Below are positions 34,251 through 45,500 of a stretch of DNA of 64,000 bases, one piece after another. Origin of the DNA: Ophioderma brevispina (lineage: Eukaryota; Echinodermata; Ophiuroidea; Amphilepidida; Ophiodermatidae); assembly GCA_023653785.1 (NCBI GenBank), contig JAMKCH010051690.1, positions 1 through 64,000 on the forward strand, written 5' to 3'. Each line of letters starts with the position of its first letter. Position 1 is the stretch's first letter. Made by a program: the position numbers and the translations under genes. Under the pieces are notes generated by a model, which saw only the letters and a program-made list of their open reading frames with translations, did not search any database and was not told the origin of the DNA.

Positions 34251-37200
34251 GAAACTAAAAAACGAAGATTACAAAACACAACAAATTACTAATTAAATAC
34301 ACCAGATGTACAAAGTTAATACTACTATTTAGAAAAATTAGATGGTATTTAAGACGAGGGTGGAGGGAAGGTGGAGGGAGGAAAAACAACAAAAAAAAAC
34401 CTATTGTGTGCCCGGAGAAAAGGAATCGGGTACAAATAATATGCCAAAGTAACTGAACAAAACCAGAGAGCTTGACAATAAAGTGAAATGGAACCAAATG
34501 CATTTTGGTTGGTTAACCAGTAGGTTTTGAGTGGACAAAAACCTGGCAAATAAATATCACAGTGAGGCAGTAATAAATGAGGGTATGACACATCAATGTC
34601 AGGTTAAATAATAAAGCTTACACTGAGGCAAAATAAGCAAAATATATCTACAGTGGAAAATACAAACACTATTGGGCAAATACATTATGAATGATTGAGT
34701 ACGCTAATTTTGTGAACATTTAATTAATGAAATACATCGGGCAGTACAGTAAACGAGGGAGGATTACCAAATAATTAACATGAATGAGATAATCTTAGCC
34801 CCGCACAGGTTTAGTTAGGGGAAACCCAAAGTATTGAAGGGCAGAAGTGACAAGCTTTGCGGGATTGATTGACCAAAGAACTTAAAGTAAGCAAATTAAA
34901 AATATTTTTTTTATTTTTTTTCACATAATTTACCTTCAGTAAATGAGAGATACGTCCCCGACACAGGTTAAGTTCGGGGTAAACCCAAGTTAAGTTATGA
35001 TGCGCAGGAAGATGACAAAGCCTGCTGGGGGAGTGATGACCAAAGTACTTCAAGTAAGAAATTGAGATAAATAATCTGGAGGATTGATAATAATATACAC
35101 TTCAGTAAAGGAAATAATCATTACCCGCACAGGTTTAAGATGGGGAGATAACCCAAGGCATGATGCGCAGAAGTGACAATCTGTGCGGAGATTGATTGGT
35201 TAAAGAACATAAGAAAGCGATGAGAAATAAAAGAACACATGAGGATACAAATAATTTTACATGCAGTAAAGGAAATAATCAATACCCGCACAGGTTTAAG
35301 ATTAGGGGTAACCCCAAGGCCATGCTGCGCAGACATGATGGACAGCTATCGGAGATGACTTGGCCTAAGAACTTAAAAGTTAAGAGATGAGAAATAAAAT
35401 AAGCATACGGATACAAATGAGTGACTAAAATGCCATTACAAAACCCGGCAAATATCACAGTTGAGTGCAGATACATAAATGAGGGTCTACAAATCAATGT
35501 TGTGTAATGTTAATGATAAAGAACAATGAGGCAAATAAGCAAAATATATATACAGTGGAAAGACAAACAACTAAGTGGGAAAATACATCAGTCACCGCAC
35601 CAGGTTAAGAGGGGGTTAAACCCAAGGTTGATGCGCAGAAGGATGACAAGCCTGTGCGGAGATTGATTGAATAAAAACCTTAAAATAAGCAACTAATCTA
35701 AATACATAAGACAATATTGAGAATACAGGGTTTTTATAAATCCCAGGTTATCAGTCTCCGTGCAGGTTAAGTTAGCCCGGTTAAACCCAGCTATGATGGC
35801 AGAAGATGACAACCTGCGCGGGATTGATGGCCAAAAATAATTTAAAATAAGCAAATTGATAAAAATTAACACATAGGATACAAATTAAATGCTGCACCAG
35901 AAGATGACAAAAGCGGAGATTGATGGCCAACGTACTTAAAGTAAATACATTGAAATTTTAAATACTGAGGATATCTTAATTACACTGAGTAAAGGAAACT
36001 AATCCGTCCCGCACAGGTTTAAGATGGGGATAAGCCCAGGGCATGATGTGCAGAAGATGACAGAGCCTCGTGCGAGATTTGATGGCCTAAGAAAATAAAG
36101 AAAGCATGGGAAAAAAACACATGAGGATAAAAATAATTTACTAATAAAATGCTTACAAAACCTTGGCAATAACACAGTTGATTGCAGGAATAAAATGAGG
36201 GTCTAAAATCAATTGTAATGATGAAATAATAAAGATACAATGAGAACATACTACAAAATATATTACAAAAATTTTTTGGAATACAAACACTAATTGGGCA
36301 AGACATTATGAAATAAATGATTGAGTACGCTAATGTTGAGAAACACAAATTACTGAACATCGGGGCAGTAAGTAACAGTAAATGAGGATACAATATGTAC
36401 ATGCATTGGGATAATCAGTCCCCCGCACAGGTTTTAAGTTCGGGGTTAGCCCAAAGTATGTTCGCGACGATGACTAAGCCTTGCGGGAGATGATTAGCTA
36501 ATACTTAAAGTAAACAAAATCGAAATAGTAAAAATGAGGATACTAATTTACACTGAAGTAAAGAAAGGAAATAATCAGTCCCCGCATAGGTTAAGATGGA
36601 GATAACCCAAGGCATGCCTGGCGGCGAGGACAAGCCTGTGGTGAGATTGATTGGCATAAGACTTAAAGTAAGCGGATTGAGAAATAAAGACTACATGGAA
36701 CGGATACAAATGAGTTACAAGCCAGTATAGATGAAATCAGTCCCTTGCACAAGAGTAGTTAAGATAGGGTAAACCAAGGAATGCTGCGCAGCGAGATAAG
36801 CCTGATTGTGAGACTGATTGGTTAGAACTTAAAGTAAGCAAAGAGAAATAAATATAATATTTTTTTTTAAATGGAATACCTCAATTCAGGCAGTATAGGA
36901 GAATAAATCAGTCCACGAAAGGTTTAAGATGGGGGGTTAAACCCAAGGTATGATGCGCAGAATATGACAAGCCTGTTGCGGCGATGGCTTGGCATAAAAA
37001 ACTTTAAAAATAAGCAATAATATAAATACAATACGACAATATTGAGCTATTACAGGGTTTTTTAAAATCCCAGGTTATCAGGTCCCGTGCAGGTTTTAAG
37101 TTAAGCGGTTAAACCCAAGACTATGATGCGCGAAAATGACAAACCTGCGCGGGGATTGATTGGCCAAAGTAATTTAAATAAGCAAAATGGAAATGAATAA

Positions 37201-37490
37201 CACATAAGGATACAAATAATTTACTAAAATGCATTACAAAAACCTGGCAAATAACATAGTGATTGCAGATAATAATGAGGGCTCTCAAATCAATATAATG
37301 TTAAATAGAAAGACACAGTGAGCAAAATTAAGCAAAAATATATATACAATGAAAATACTAACAATATTTTTGCACAATAATTTATGAAATAAAAAGATTT
37401 GAGAGTACGCCAAATTTAGAGATAGCACATGAGGAATAATATAATTGACACTGCAGTAAAGGAGCATAATCAGTCCCCGCACCGGTTTAA
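34250..37490. repeat. Higher-order monomer array upstream of the LINE
   Basis: About 13 copies of a 160-bp unit A (landmarks CCCCGCACAGGTTTAAGATGG, AACCCAAGGCATGATGCGCA, GAAGATGACAAGCCTG, GGAGATTGATTGGCC) start near 34801, 34955, 35122, 35282, 35594, 35755, 36005, 36418, 36578, 36740, 36910, 37080 and 37475. Four copies of a longer unit B (CATTACAAAACC, GGCAAATA, CACAGT, AATGAGGGTCT, AAGCAAAATATAT) lie near 34540, 35430, 36140 and 37220. This gives an order close to B-AAAA-B-AAA-B-AAAAA-B-A. The array starts a few hundred bases 5' of the LINE endonuclease and ends at the right satellite arm, so it may be the LINE's 5' monomer promoter array. That role is inference. Confidence 0.8.
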
Positions 37491-37499
37491 TTATAAGCT

Positions 37500-37946
37500 A
37501 GTTGTAACTTGGCATTATCGACCGAAAAATCTGAATTTCGGACGCTAAATGTAACTAATAGAAATCGAAAATCTTGGATGGATTGATTCAAATGAAAATC
37601 CAAGATTTTCAAGGTATTATAGTGTCCAATAAATCGAAAATCTTGGTTTATCCAAGTGATATTCCAGTTTCTCGAATTGAAATCAAGATTACCAAATCAA
37701 GTTGAAAAAACTTGGATATCGATTGAAAATCCAAGATTTTCGACGCCAAATGACAAATTCGAAAAACTGGATTATCAATCAAAAACTTGGATTATCGCCG
37801 AAAATCTTGGATTATCAATTGGAAGTCCAAGTTATTCTTGATAATCTGGATTATCAATTGAAAATCTTGGCTTTTCAATACCGTTTAATCCAAGATGTTG
37901 GTCGAAAATCCAAGATTTTCGTTTTGGACATTAGGCCAACCATAAC
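37500..37946. repeat. Right palindromic satellite arm
   Basis: It has the same words as the left arm (CGAAAATCTTGGATTATC, AATCCAAGATTTTCGACG, GACGCTAAATGTAA), again in both orientations, ending GACATTAGGCCAACCATA. It is the inverted counterpart of 29240-30060. Confidence 0.78.
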
Positions 37947-37949
37947 GTT

Positions 37950-38329
37950 GCCGTTACGTTTATATCGCCCAAGTAGTTACGCAGGTAGTGGTAACAATTG
38001 TGCATTTTGTTATAAAGCATCAAATTTGGCGAGGTAGAGAAATTAAATTGTAAAACATTCGATATGGAACCATCTGCACATGTCAAGTTCAAGGTCACCT
38101 AGAGTTCACAAAAGGTCAAATGAGGTCCAAATACATCAGAATAGATCTAAATTAGCCACACTATGCATAAGAGAACAAATAAAATGAAAGAATGTTTTTA
38201 CTGTATATAACGGGTGTTTTAAGGAATATAAAGGTGTTTGATAAATAAAAAGGGTGTTTTAAGTAGACCTAATAGCCGCAAATGATACATTTGGAATTAA
38301 GGTGACTTTTTTTGAAATAAAATTTCTTG
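37950..38329. other. No recognisable gene; AGGTCA-type words
   Basis: A stretch of mostly unassigned DNA. Positions 38085-38130 hold several AAGGTCA/GAGGTC words (compare 40885-40935). These are nuclear-receptor half-site-like but probably part of a dispersed repeat. Confidence 0.4.
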
Positions 38330-38786
38330 TATATTTCTAAACTAGTCAACTAGAACTAAAGATAGTCACCAAAAGGGGGTTACCTGGGTTAGATATTCAT
38401 GAGTTAGACTAGGTAAAGACTCTTTTACGGAATAAGCTGAACAATCCTGTAATCCTTTGTCCTCTTATAGAAGATTTCAGGCTAGGCTAATTTCATGAGT
38501 TCTTACATAGAGGATGAACCCCTAAAAATACCCCTTTCAAAGTTTGAGATGAATCGGATTTTTTCGTTTCCATGCATTAAACATCGTAGTATACAGTGCC
38601 ATAGGATCCGTGTATAACAAAATTTCCGGATCCGGAAATTTTTATAACGAAGCTGTGATTTTTTATATGAAGGACTTCGATTTAAACCTAGCATTTCACA
38701 CATATGGACAAGGGTTATGTATATGCAAAAACTCAAATTGTTTAAAATTGAGGGCGCCCATCCTCGGAACATCTCTGAGTCAGCCT
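38330..38786. mobile_element. Second copy of the AAGGCTGACTCAGAG MITE, with an internal insertion
   Basis: It shares with 13481-13834 the words CTAGTCAACTAGAACTAAAG, TTTGAGATGAATCGGATTTT, TTTCCGGATCCGGAAATT and the right end ATCTCTGAGTCAGCCTTTA. An extra block of about 145 bp (38378-38522) separates the first and second landmarks. The left terminus is eroded. Confidence 0.65.
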
Positions 38787-39810
38787 TTAGGGGTGTGCCC
38801 GCGAGACATTAATTGTCAGGCCAAGGAAAGTAAACAACACTTCTGGTGTGAGATACGACTGTGTGTCAAAGGTCAATATCAGTATATTGTAAGTTCATTG
38901 TCTCCTCGTATTCCCCTTGATGCTATGAATTCTTCTCAGAATCATCAATAGTTTCCCCCTATGCTATATTGACTGATTAACACTCACCCAAGACTCTTTC
39001 TATAGGGTGTACAGCGTTTGAACTCCAATGATCTCTATGTGACCTTTGACCCCCGTTAGACACATGTCTCTGCCCAAAATTTTAATTTGATGTCAAAAAA
39101 TCACCGTTATGTATTCTTTTTGGAGACCCTGTTTTTTATTCTATCATTATTTGAGAACATTGTGATTCATGCGCGCGTACAAAGATTTCACAAATTCTAC
39201 ATGCAAAGTTTGTTTCACATAGTCATCTCCTGTGCATTCATTATAAGAAAACATTAATAAAACCCAATGGTTCCGTAACGTAATTAGACAATTGAATTCT
39301 AAACACAGCGTTTCAACAGCGCTTGATATTAGGATATTGAGTCTATAATAGGTTTGACAAAAATGTGTTACATATCACATACTGGTTGGACTATACTTAG
39401 CATTTTCAAATATGTGTCCTGTTAAGCATTGGGGCATACTTATATTTTCTCTCATCGACCGTTTTATCTAATTAACCCTTTGACCATGGCCGTTCGGTAT
39501 AGGTTTATAAACAAATAAGTTCAGTGGCTTAGAGGGGCCTCAAATGGTTGCAGGTGCTTGGAAAGCCATATAAAACAACAACAAAGGCCTATATAGGCTT
39601 GTTTCGACTCATTCCAAATGCATATTGGCATAAATTCTGAATCCCCGGGAAAATGAGGACTTTTGTACATTTTTGAAGCACAAGTTTACAGATAGTATTT
39701 GAACGGCGACCTTGAGTTCCCAAGGATTAGCAATAGTTTTAACAAGGTTATGGAGAGTCAAAGTGCCCATAGCCACACTATTAAAAATTGCATGGTCACT
39801 TGACAAGGCG
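38787..39810. other. No recognisable gene
   Basis: No exon, RNA gene or bounded repeat is recognised. The open frame at 38610-38951 mostly overlaps the MITE and is not coding. Confidence 0.4.
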
Positions 39811-39814
39811 GCGT

Positions 39815-40075
39815 TCGAGGTAAAATATATCTTTATAGTCAAAATTTGACTGGAAAACCGAGTAAATGGACCAGAGTCTTGACAAATATGTTCGTCACTT
39901 TTGGATAGGTGCCGAGAGTAAAATATGATCTTGCACTATTTTATAGTCAAATTTTGACTGAAAACAGGGTAATATGACCAAGTCTTTATAAATATACTTA
40001 TTTCTGGTTTCCAGTCAAATTTGACTATAAAACAGTTTAAAATCATATTTGACGAGGCATTTTTAAAGGTGCATC
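39815..40075. repeat. Short repeat cluster with TATAGTCAAATTTTGACT palindrome
   Basis: GAGGTAAAATATATCTT followed by TATAGTCAAAATTTGACTGGAAA is repeated at about 39915-39965 (AGAGTAAAATATGATCTT and TATAGTCAAATTTTGACTG). An inverted copy lies at about 40015-40060. It is probably a small foldback or internally duplicated MITE. Confidence 0.55.
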
Positions 40076-41810
40076 ATAACTTGGTATACAAATAAATCCC
40101 TAAGTTTCGTAACACTATTAAACCGCAACCAGCCCTGACAATTAACAATTTTTCGCTTGTCACTTACAGATGAGTTTAAATTGGGGACCATTAATGAACA
40201 CATATTATGATTGTTTAAAAGTGCTTTAAATGCAACAAAATAAGCTCAACATCACATCATTCCATCGTTTTGGGGACCCCTACTACCTTGAAATTGTATC
40301 ACTTTCGATATCAGATGAAAGTCCGTATTCTGATCACTGACTTGTTGGAATTTCATTCTTTAAATCATTTCCTTTCTCAAGATAGAGTCAAAATACTGAT
40401 AGTTTATAATGGTTAACCATTAATCTTAGCACGTTGCAATATAAGTGCATGTATCACTTCTTCCACCAAACAAAATTTGTTTCCTGATAGCTTGGTGGTG
40501 AGGAAAAAATCGCCCCTCCCCTAAAAAAAAAACCTGAATCCTGGTTCGGGCTGATTTTAAGGATCTTGAATTTTATTATCAGAAGCACTCAAATGGGGGA
40601 TGTTCCGTTTAAGATTAAGTTTTCATCTTGATAGATTGACTCAATCCAAACCCCATCGTAAGTTCGCGCCATATTTCAACCGTTTTGATGCGAGAGCGAA
40701 AACTGATTTTGTCAGCCCCATAGAATACTGTGTAAAATGATATTGGTCGACCAAATGGATTGGGGGAATTTTGTTGTACAGGAGTATATTGAATTATCAT
40801 GTCAAGTAGAATCATATACACCATTATATCACCCAGTGTACAAATTAGGTTTAAATGCATAAAAGATGTATTTATCAACAGAAAATGACCTCAGTGACCC
40901 CAAATGACCTTTTTTGACCTTGACACAAGGTCACAGTTGTTTTGCAGTTTACATCAAAAAATATCAAAATTTCATTTTAAACATTTATGCCAAGTTTCAT
41001 GCTTTATAGAAATGCACAATTCTTACATTACTATGTCACTATCTCGTAACTAAAGCCTGATAATCAAGGTTCATTGCACTCAACCGCAACAGACGTCCCC
41101 CAGTCCCTGCCGTGGCGCTTGTTGCTCTCACATCAACTGAAGCGTAACTTAAGTTGTATAAGAGCGAAAATTTGCATTATTTCTTTCCGCCACGAGCTAC
41201 AGAGTATTTTAGTATAATATTCGTGACAGACTGCCAGTTTTCATGTTAAAATTAAGCTGTAATACAATCATGTAATCACTTGATTCCATCATAAGTAGTA
41301 TTTGGAGGCCACCTTTCTGTCTAAGTACCTTTTCCGTATCAGGAGACCAAATTATCAAAAAAAACTGTTTCAGAAAAAACTATGTCAGCGTATCAGATTA
41401 ATTGATCCAGGTTCCTGAAACTCCCTATGTATCGCATACACACAGCATCCAACATATCATGTAGCGTTCCTGTGGAGCCTCGCTTCTTCCTTTCTCCAGG
41501 TTATTCTGTCATTTTGATGATTTATATGCCACTTGGGATTCTAAATAAATTCAAACAACCTATAAACTCAAACCACGTTCTTTTATCGTTTGCCGTTTCT
41601 TGTGATAGGTTCGTCAATTTCAGCTTCGAAGTAACACACTCACCACCATCAGTCCACTGGCCGGTCTAAGTTGAAGTCTAGGGTTTTTCACAATATTAGC
41701 CTCATATACATATATCGCACCAAGTACCAACAACTTTTTCATCTTCATTCTCAATGCCGGATATGTTATAACATCATGACTCGAGATGTTAAGTGTTTAC
41801 ATATATTCGC
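40076..41810. other. No recognisable gene
   Basis: It contains TGACC/AGGTCA words at 40885-40935 but no exon. The small open frames at 41427-41669 and 41671-41898 show no known domain. Confidence 0.4.
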
Positions 41811-42327
41811 ACTGTGCTCACGAATCCGTGTCACCGATATGACGTCATCATCGTCATGCATTATAATACGAGGTAATTGGGTCTGCTTTGGGCCGTAGGA
41901 ACATACGTGAAAATAATAAAATCTTGGCAGTTTTTTAAGCCCTCACTGCTTAATAAGACAATAAAATCGAAACTGTAAATTCTGTTCAGTTCCTAGGTCA
42001 CCAGCTTTCGATTGAGACGTAATCATAATTTCATGGTGTGTCGACTTAAAATATTTTAATGGAGTGATGACTGTGCTCAGATACTCCGTGTCACCGATAT
42101 GACGTCATCCTGTCATGCATTTATAATAAGGTAATTGGGCTGCGTTTGGGGTATGGAAAAACTACGGGGAAAATACATAAAATATGTGCGTTTTTAAGCC
42201 AGCATGCTTTATAAGGAAATGATAAAATCGAAAATGTATTCTGTTCATTTCCTAAGGTCACCAGCTTTCGATTGAGATGTAATCATAATTCGGTGTGTCG
42301 ACTTAAAATATAATGGAGTGAATGACT
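41811..42327 (+). repeat. Tandem duplication of a 259-bp unit carrying a CRE-like palindrome
   Basis: The two units start at ACTGTGCTCA (41811 and 42070). They share CCGTGTCACCGATATGACGTCA, TAATTGGG, GGTCACCAGCTTTCGATTGAG, GTGTGTCGACTTAAAATAT and GGAGTGA. Each contains TGACGTCA, the consensus palindrome of CREB/ATF sites. The copies differ by scattered indels. No gene lies nearby, so a regulatory role is speculative. Confidence 0.8.
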
Positions 42328-42933
42328 TAAAGCAAAAAAAAAAAAAAACAAAAAGGAACAAAAACAAAATTTGTTTGAAATAGGCATTTGGATTTTGGAG
42401 AACCTTTACCGCATTTGTTTTAATTGAGGAATCAGAAAATTTAGCTTTTTTTGGACAAAAAGCCAGAGAGATATTATTATTTTGCTACAGGTTGATCCCA
42501 AATCAATATTTTTGTTTTATAAATTAATAAACATGAATAACGTTTGGTATGATTTAAAATAAAAACAATAACAAAAGCGCAGTTGCATTTTGGTTTATTA
42601 TGAGCTACTTACTGAAACAAACATTCCAGTTTAGTTGGGACTTGTTGTCCAATGGGTATTCAGTGTTCCATTCCACCAGGCCTAATATAAGAATAGTGTT
42701 TAGTGCCTAGTTACTTCGTCCGAGCACAAGGGTGACCATTTTTTGTGCTTATACACACAAGTAGGAATTTTAGAATCTTCCCAATACAAACATACCTTTG
42801 CTCTCTTGATGTCTTTAAGATGGTGACCCCTGTTAAAACTTCCCCCAGAATACCACCAAAACACATTTTACAAAGTATAGACTTTTAGTAAAGTTTGTCA
42901 CCCCAACTACCCTGCATGAATACCATAATTGTT

Positions 42934-42974
<41 letters not shown>

Positions 42975-43000
42975 GTGTTCTATTCAGAATATTGCTTTTG
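42328..43000. other. A-rich and T-rich DNA, no gene
   Basis: It holds an A-run (42337-42350), a near-pure T-run (42936-42973), and a fragment at 42828-42890 resembling 23665-23715 (CCCAGAATACCACC, AAAACACATTTTACAAAGTA). Confidence 0.5.
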
Positions 43001-43205
43001 CTCAGGGACTATTTAAGTGGAACGTAACCGAACTGTGCAAATGGGGGGGGGGGGGGTGAAGGGGGGGCCAAGTGTTTTTTGAGGGGGCAAATTGGGGGCC
43101 TTCTCCAGAGACACTGTACAAAAAGTCAGTCCATTTGGGAGCGTGAAGGGGGCAAGGGTTCGTTTGGGGGGCTGCGCCCCCCTGCACGGGACTATTATTA
43201 TTATT
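43001..43205. repeat. G-run/C-run filler element (MITE-like, eroded)
   Basis: GGGGGG tracts, a CTTCTCCAGAGACACTGTA segment and GGGGGGCTGCGCCCCCC resemble the interior of the element at 27745-27944 (which has CTTCTCCATAGACACTGTA on its - strand). The ends read GGGACTATT on both sides (43015 and 43188) without a clear inverted repeat, so the boundaries are uncertain. Confidence 0.45.
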
Positions 43206-44107
43206 AGATTCATTAATTTACCTGAAATACTGCAACGTCATTATATATTTTGGGCCAGAAATATACTGGGCGGCGTCAAAAAAATTAACTGGGTGGGCCA
43301 TTTTGGGTCATTGGGCAAGATGAATTTACCGGGTGGGCCAAATAATGCACATGATGGGCCATGGCTCACCCGCTTTCTATGTTATTTACCTCCCCGATCC
43401 ATTGGTATTTTAATAACCGCTTTTGTAACGACGACCCTGCCCTCGCCGATGATGTGATACTAGACAACTTTTCTGAAAAACCCTGCCAAAAGAGCCCAAG
43501 CAATGAAGTTAAGTGCCGCTCAATATACAAAACATTTCCTATTGAAAGGTGTTATAATCAACGCATATCGGAGTACAGCTCAAGCCAGTTAGGTGAACTC
43601 ATGTCTTTAAAGTCGCGCACATGGGATGGCAGTCCCTAAAACAACTACCCGAAATAGAACTTTTGTTAAACAGATGTCGTGGAATGTATTGTGTTACCTC
43701 CCCCCATTGTATAGGGTCCTTTCACGAATGCAAATTATTATATTAGGAATGGACCTTTGTTGCCCTCCAATCATCCAAGCATGCAAATAACATAATACAT
43801 TCACCTGGTGCACCTTCAAATTTTCAGCTATTTCTGCAGGTGATTCCTTTATGCGGGTTTAAATACCGGGAGTCGGCGGTACTGTATAGCTGATATACTC
43901 GGCTCGCAGATGATTAGTACTGTTATGGGGGGGGGGGGCGTCACGAAAACAAAACACCCACGGGTAGATCCCTCCGCCCGATTTCAGCAAGTTGAGCATT
44001 TGTGTCAAAGTGATGATTAAAAGGCTTATTTTGGACCTTTTGGGGCATTCATTTTCTTTACTTTTTAGGGTAATCAAACAAACCACAACAACCACATATT
44101 AACCATA
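43206..44107. other. No recognisable gene; short repeat at 43945-44045
   Basis: The segment 43945-44045 (TCCGCCCGATTTCAGCAAGTTG, GCATTTGTGTCAAAGTGATGA, AAAAGGCTTATT) recurs at 53765-53835. The rest has no exon that I recognise. Confidence 0.4.
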
Positions 44108-44363
44108 AAGGCTGACTCAGGATTTTGAAATTAATTGTTGGGTGCAGTAATTAAAAGTAATCTCTAGGAACTAAGATAGTCACCTAAAATGCTTCTTCGA
44201 AAGTTCAGTGTGTCGGATTGTCGTTTTCATGCAGTAAACATTTATGCAAGTGTACAGTTGTGATTTTCTATATGAAGACTTCGTTTTCCAGTTTAGTTAT
44301 TCAACAGCGATTATAACGACTCAATAGATGAGTACGCCTATCGAGAAATCTCTGAGTCAGCCT
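44108..44363. mobile_element. Third, shorter copy of the AAGGCTGACTCAG MITE
   Basis: The left end AAGGCTGACTCAGG and the right end CTCTGAGTCAGCCTT form the family's inverted repeat. Interior words (GGAACTAAGATAGTCACCTAAAATG, ATGCAGTAAACATTTATG) match 13481-13834 with deletions. Flanking trinucleotides are ATA and TTA, so the duplication is imperfect here. Confidence 0.65.
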
Positions 44364-44734
44364 TTAAAGGAATACAAATAGAAATTTCAATATTTTTAAT
44401 TTTGGGGGGGGAAAATTTGGTATGGATGGAAAGCTTAAGTAGCGTAGATTACATATAAATCAAAATAAGTTGAAAATTGTCCACATTTGTTGAGTATTTT
44501 GCCCCTTTTAATTTTCCGCCCAATAGCTTACTCGAAAACGATTCCGACAAATCCACATCGCAGGCGAATGGTGACGTCAAAGTGATGACCATCCATAATT
44601 TACGTCGTTGTGACCATCATATCGCAGTGTTGCCAGTTCAATAATAATTAAAACACAACGAAATGAAACAAAATATGTCATTCTGTAACTTATTTTCAAA
44701 TTTTATTATTACTTTCATTAATCCATCAATATTA

Positions 44735-44945
44735 GGGACGCACCATTTGACTTCAAGGGGGGGGGGGTTTGGAAGTTTTCTAAAAAAAAAAAAAACTTCA
44801 CCCACCATATGAGCAACAAAAAAAAAACTTTCCCCACTTTCCATTAAAAAAAAAACTTTCCCCACACCTTATTACGAAAAACACGTCCTCAAGTAAGCCC
44901 TCACCCAAACTTCCAACCCCCCCTTGAAGTCTAATGGTGCGTCCC
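44735..44945. mobile_element. 211-bp MITE with perfect 13-bp TIR and TTA duplication
   Basis: The left terminus is GGGACGCACCATT and the right terminus is its exact reverse complement AATGGTGCGTCCC. Similarity extends inward (GACTTCAAGGGGGG). TTA flanks both sides (44732-44734 and 44946-44948). The related locus near 27429 has a single TTA and no insert. There is no coding capacity. A TTA duplication with GG/GC-starting termini suggests PIF/Harbinger-type mobilisation. Confidence 0.88.
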
Positions 44946-45102
44946 TTACAGTGTCAGCAATAACAATTCGAGTCAACACGATGTTTTGGTCATCACTTTG
45001 ACGTCACGAGGAGAGCAAAATTGGGCGCTTTTGATCAATGAAGCCGTGGCGAAAAATCCGCCCGTTTTCTTCGTATGTCAAAAAAGCAAAAATTAAAATG
45101 CC

Positions 45103-45374
45103 ACATCAAAAAGGAGAACCCGAAACTGAACAGAGACAAAGGACTAGACTTGGATCCAGTCTGGGACAATTTGCTTCACCCTAAGAGGGGAGGGGCGCAA
45201 AACATTTTTGACGTCATCAAATCATGACTCATTGTAATTCATCACCCGGTTTCAGACTGACTCAGAGCAATACCATCAGCTGATGACGCCAGAGGTCTGG
45301 CGAAAGTACTCCTGTGGAGTAAATAATTTTAATTTCGGGGTAGCGTGAGGTCTAATTGGCTTTCAATTCTTAAA
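45103..45374. mobile_element. Unclassified 270-bp insertion
   Basis: This segment is present here and absent at the matching position near 27588, where TTAAAATG joins directly to CCTCTATTTTG. It begins near ACATCAAAAAGGAGAACC and ends near CTTTCAATTCTTAAAA. No inverted repeat or tRNA-like head is recognised. It contains TTTTTGACGTCATCAAATC. It could be an insertion or the retained ancestral state. Confidence 0.5.
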
Positions 45375-45500
45375 AGCCTCTATTTTGTTAATTTTTACTC
45401 ATCTTGTCATTATTTTTTTCGAATTCGTGAAGTAGTACATATATTTTATCTGAAGGTAAGTCAAACTGAGCTTGCCCAAATCTTGACATATTTCCTTTAA

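Larger units (their letters stand above)
29240..37946. mobile_element. 8.7-kb foldback structure with palindromic arms
   Basis: The outermost sequences are inverted repeats: left TATGGTTGGCCTAAGTCC, right (reverse-complemented) TATGGTTGGCCTAATGTCC. Each is followed inward by dense arrays of AATCTTGGATT and its complement AATCCAAGATT, joined by TCGA. The left arm is about 29240-30060 and the right arm about 37500-37946. Everything between is LINE plus a monomer array, apparently inserted into the foldback element. ACGTT occurs just outside both ends and could be a target duplication, but the palindromic termini make that ambiguous. Confidence 0.68.
44410..45500 (+). repeat. Filled copy of the 27060-27725 repeat
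   Basis: Collinear with 27060-27725 (ATGGATGGAAAGCTTA, CGATTCCGACAA, GGTGACGTCAAAGTGATGACC, GACGTCACGAGGA, CTGAGCTTGCC). It is interrupted by a 211-bp MITE (44735-44945) and by a second insertion (about 45103-45374). Comparison with the unfilled copy gives both empty sites. Confidence 0.78.

Noticed and set aside
40885..40935. Cluster of AGGTCA/TGACCT half-sites as a nuclear-receptor element
   Set aside because: Similar words recur in other repeat-like DNA (38085-38130), there is no nearby gene, and spacing is irregular.
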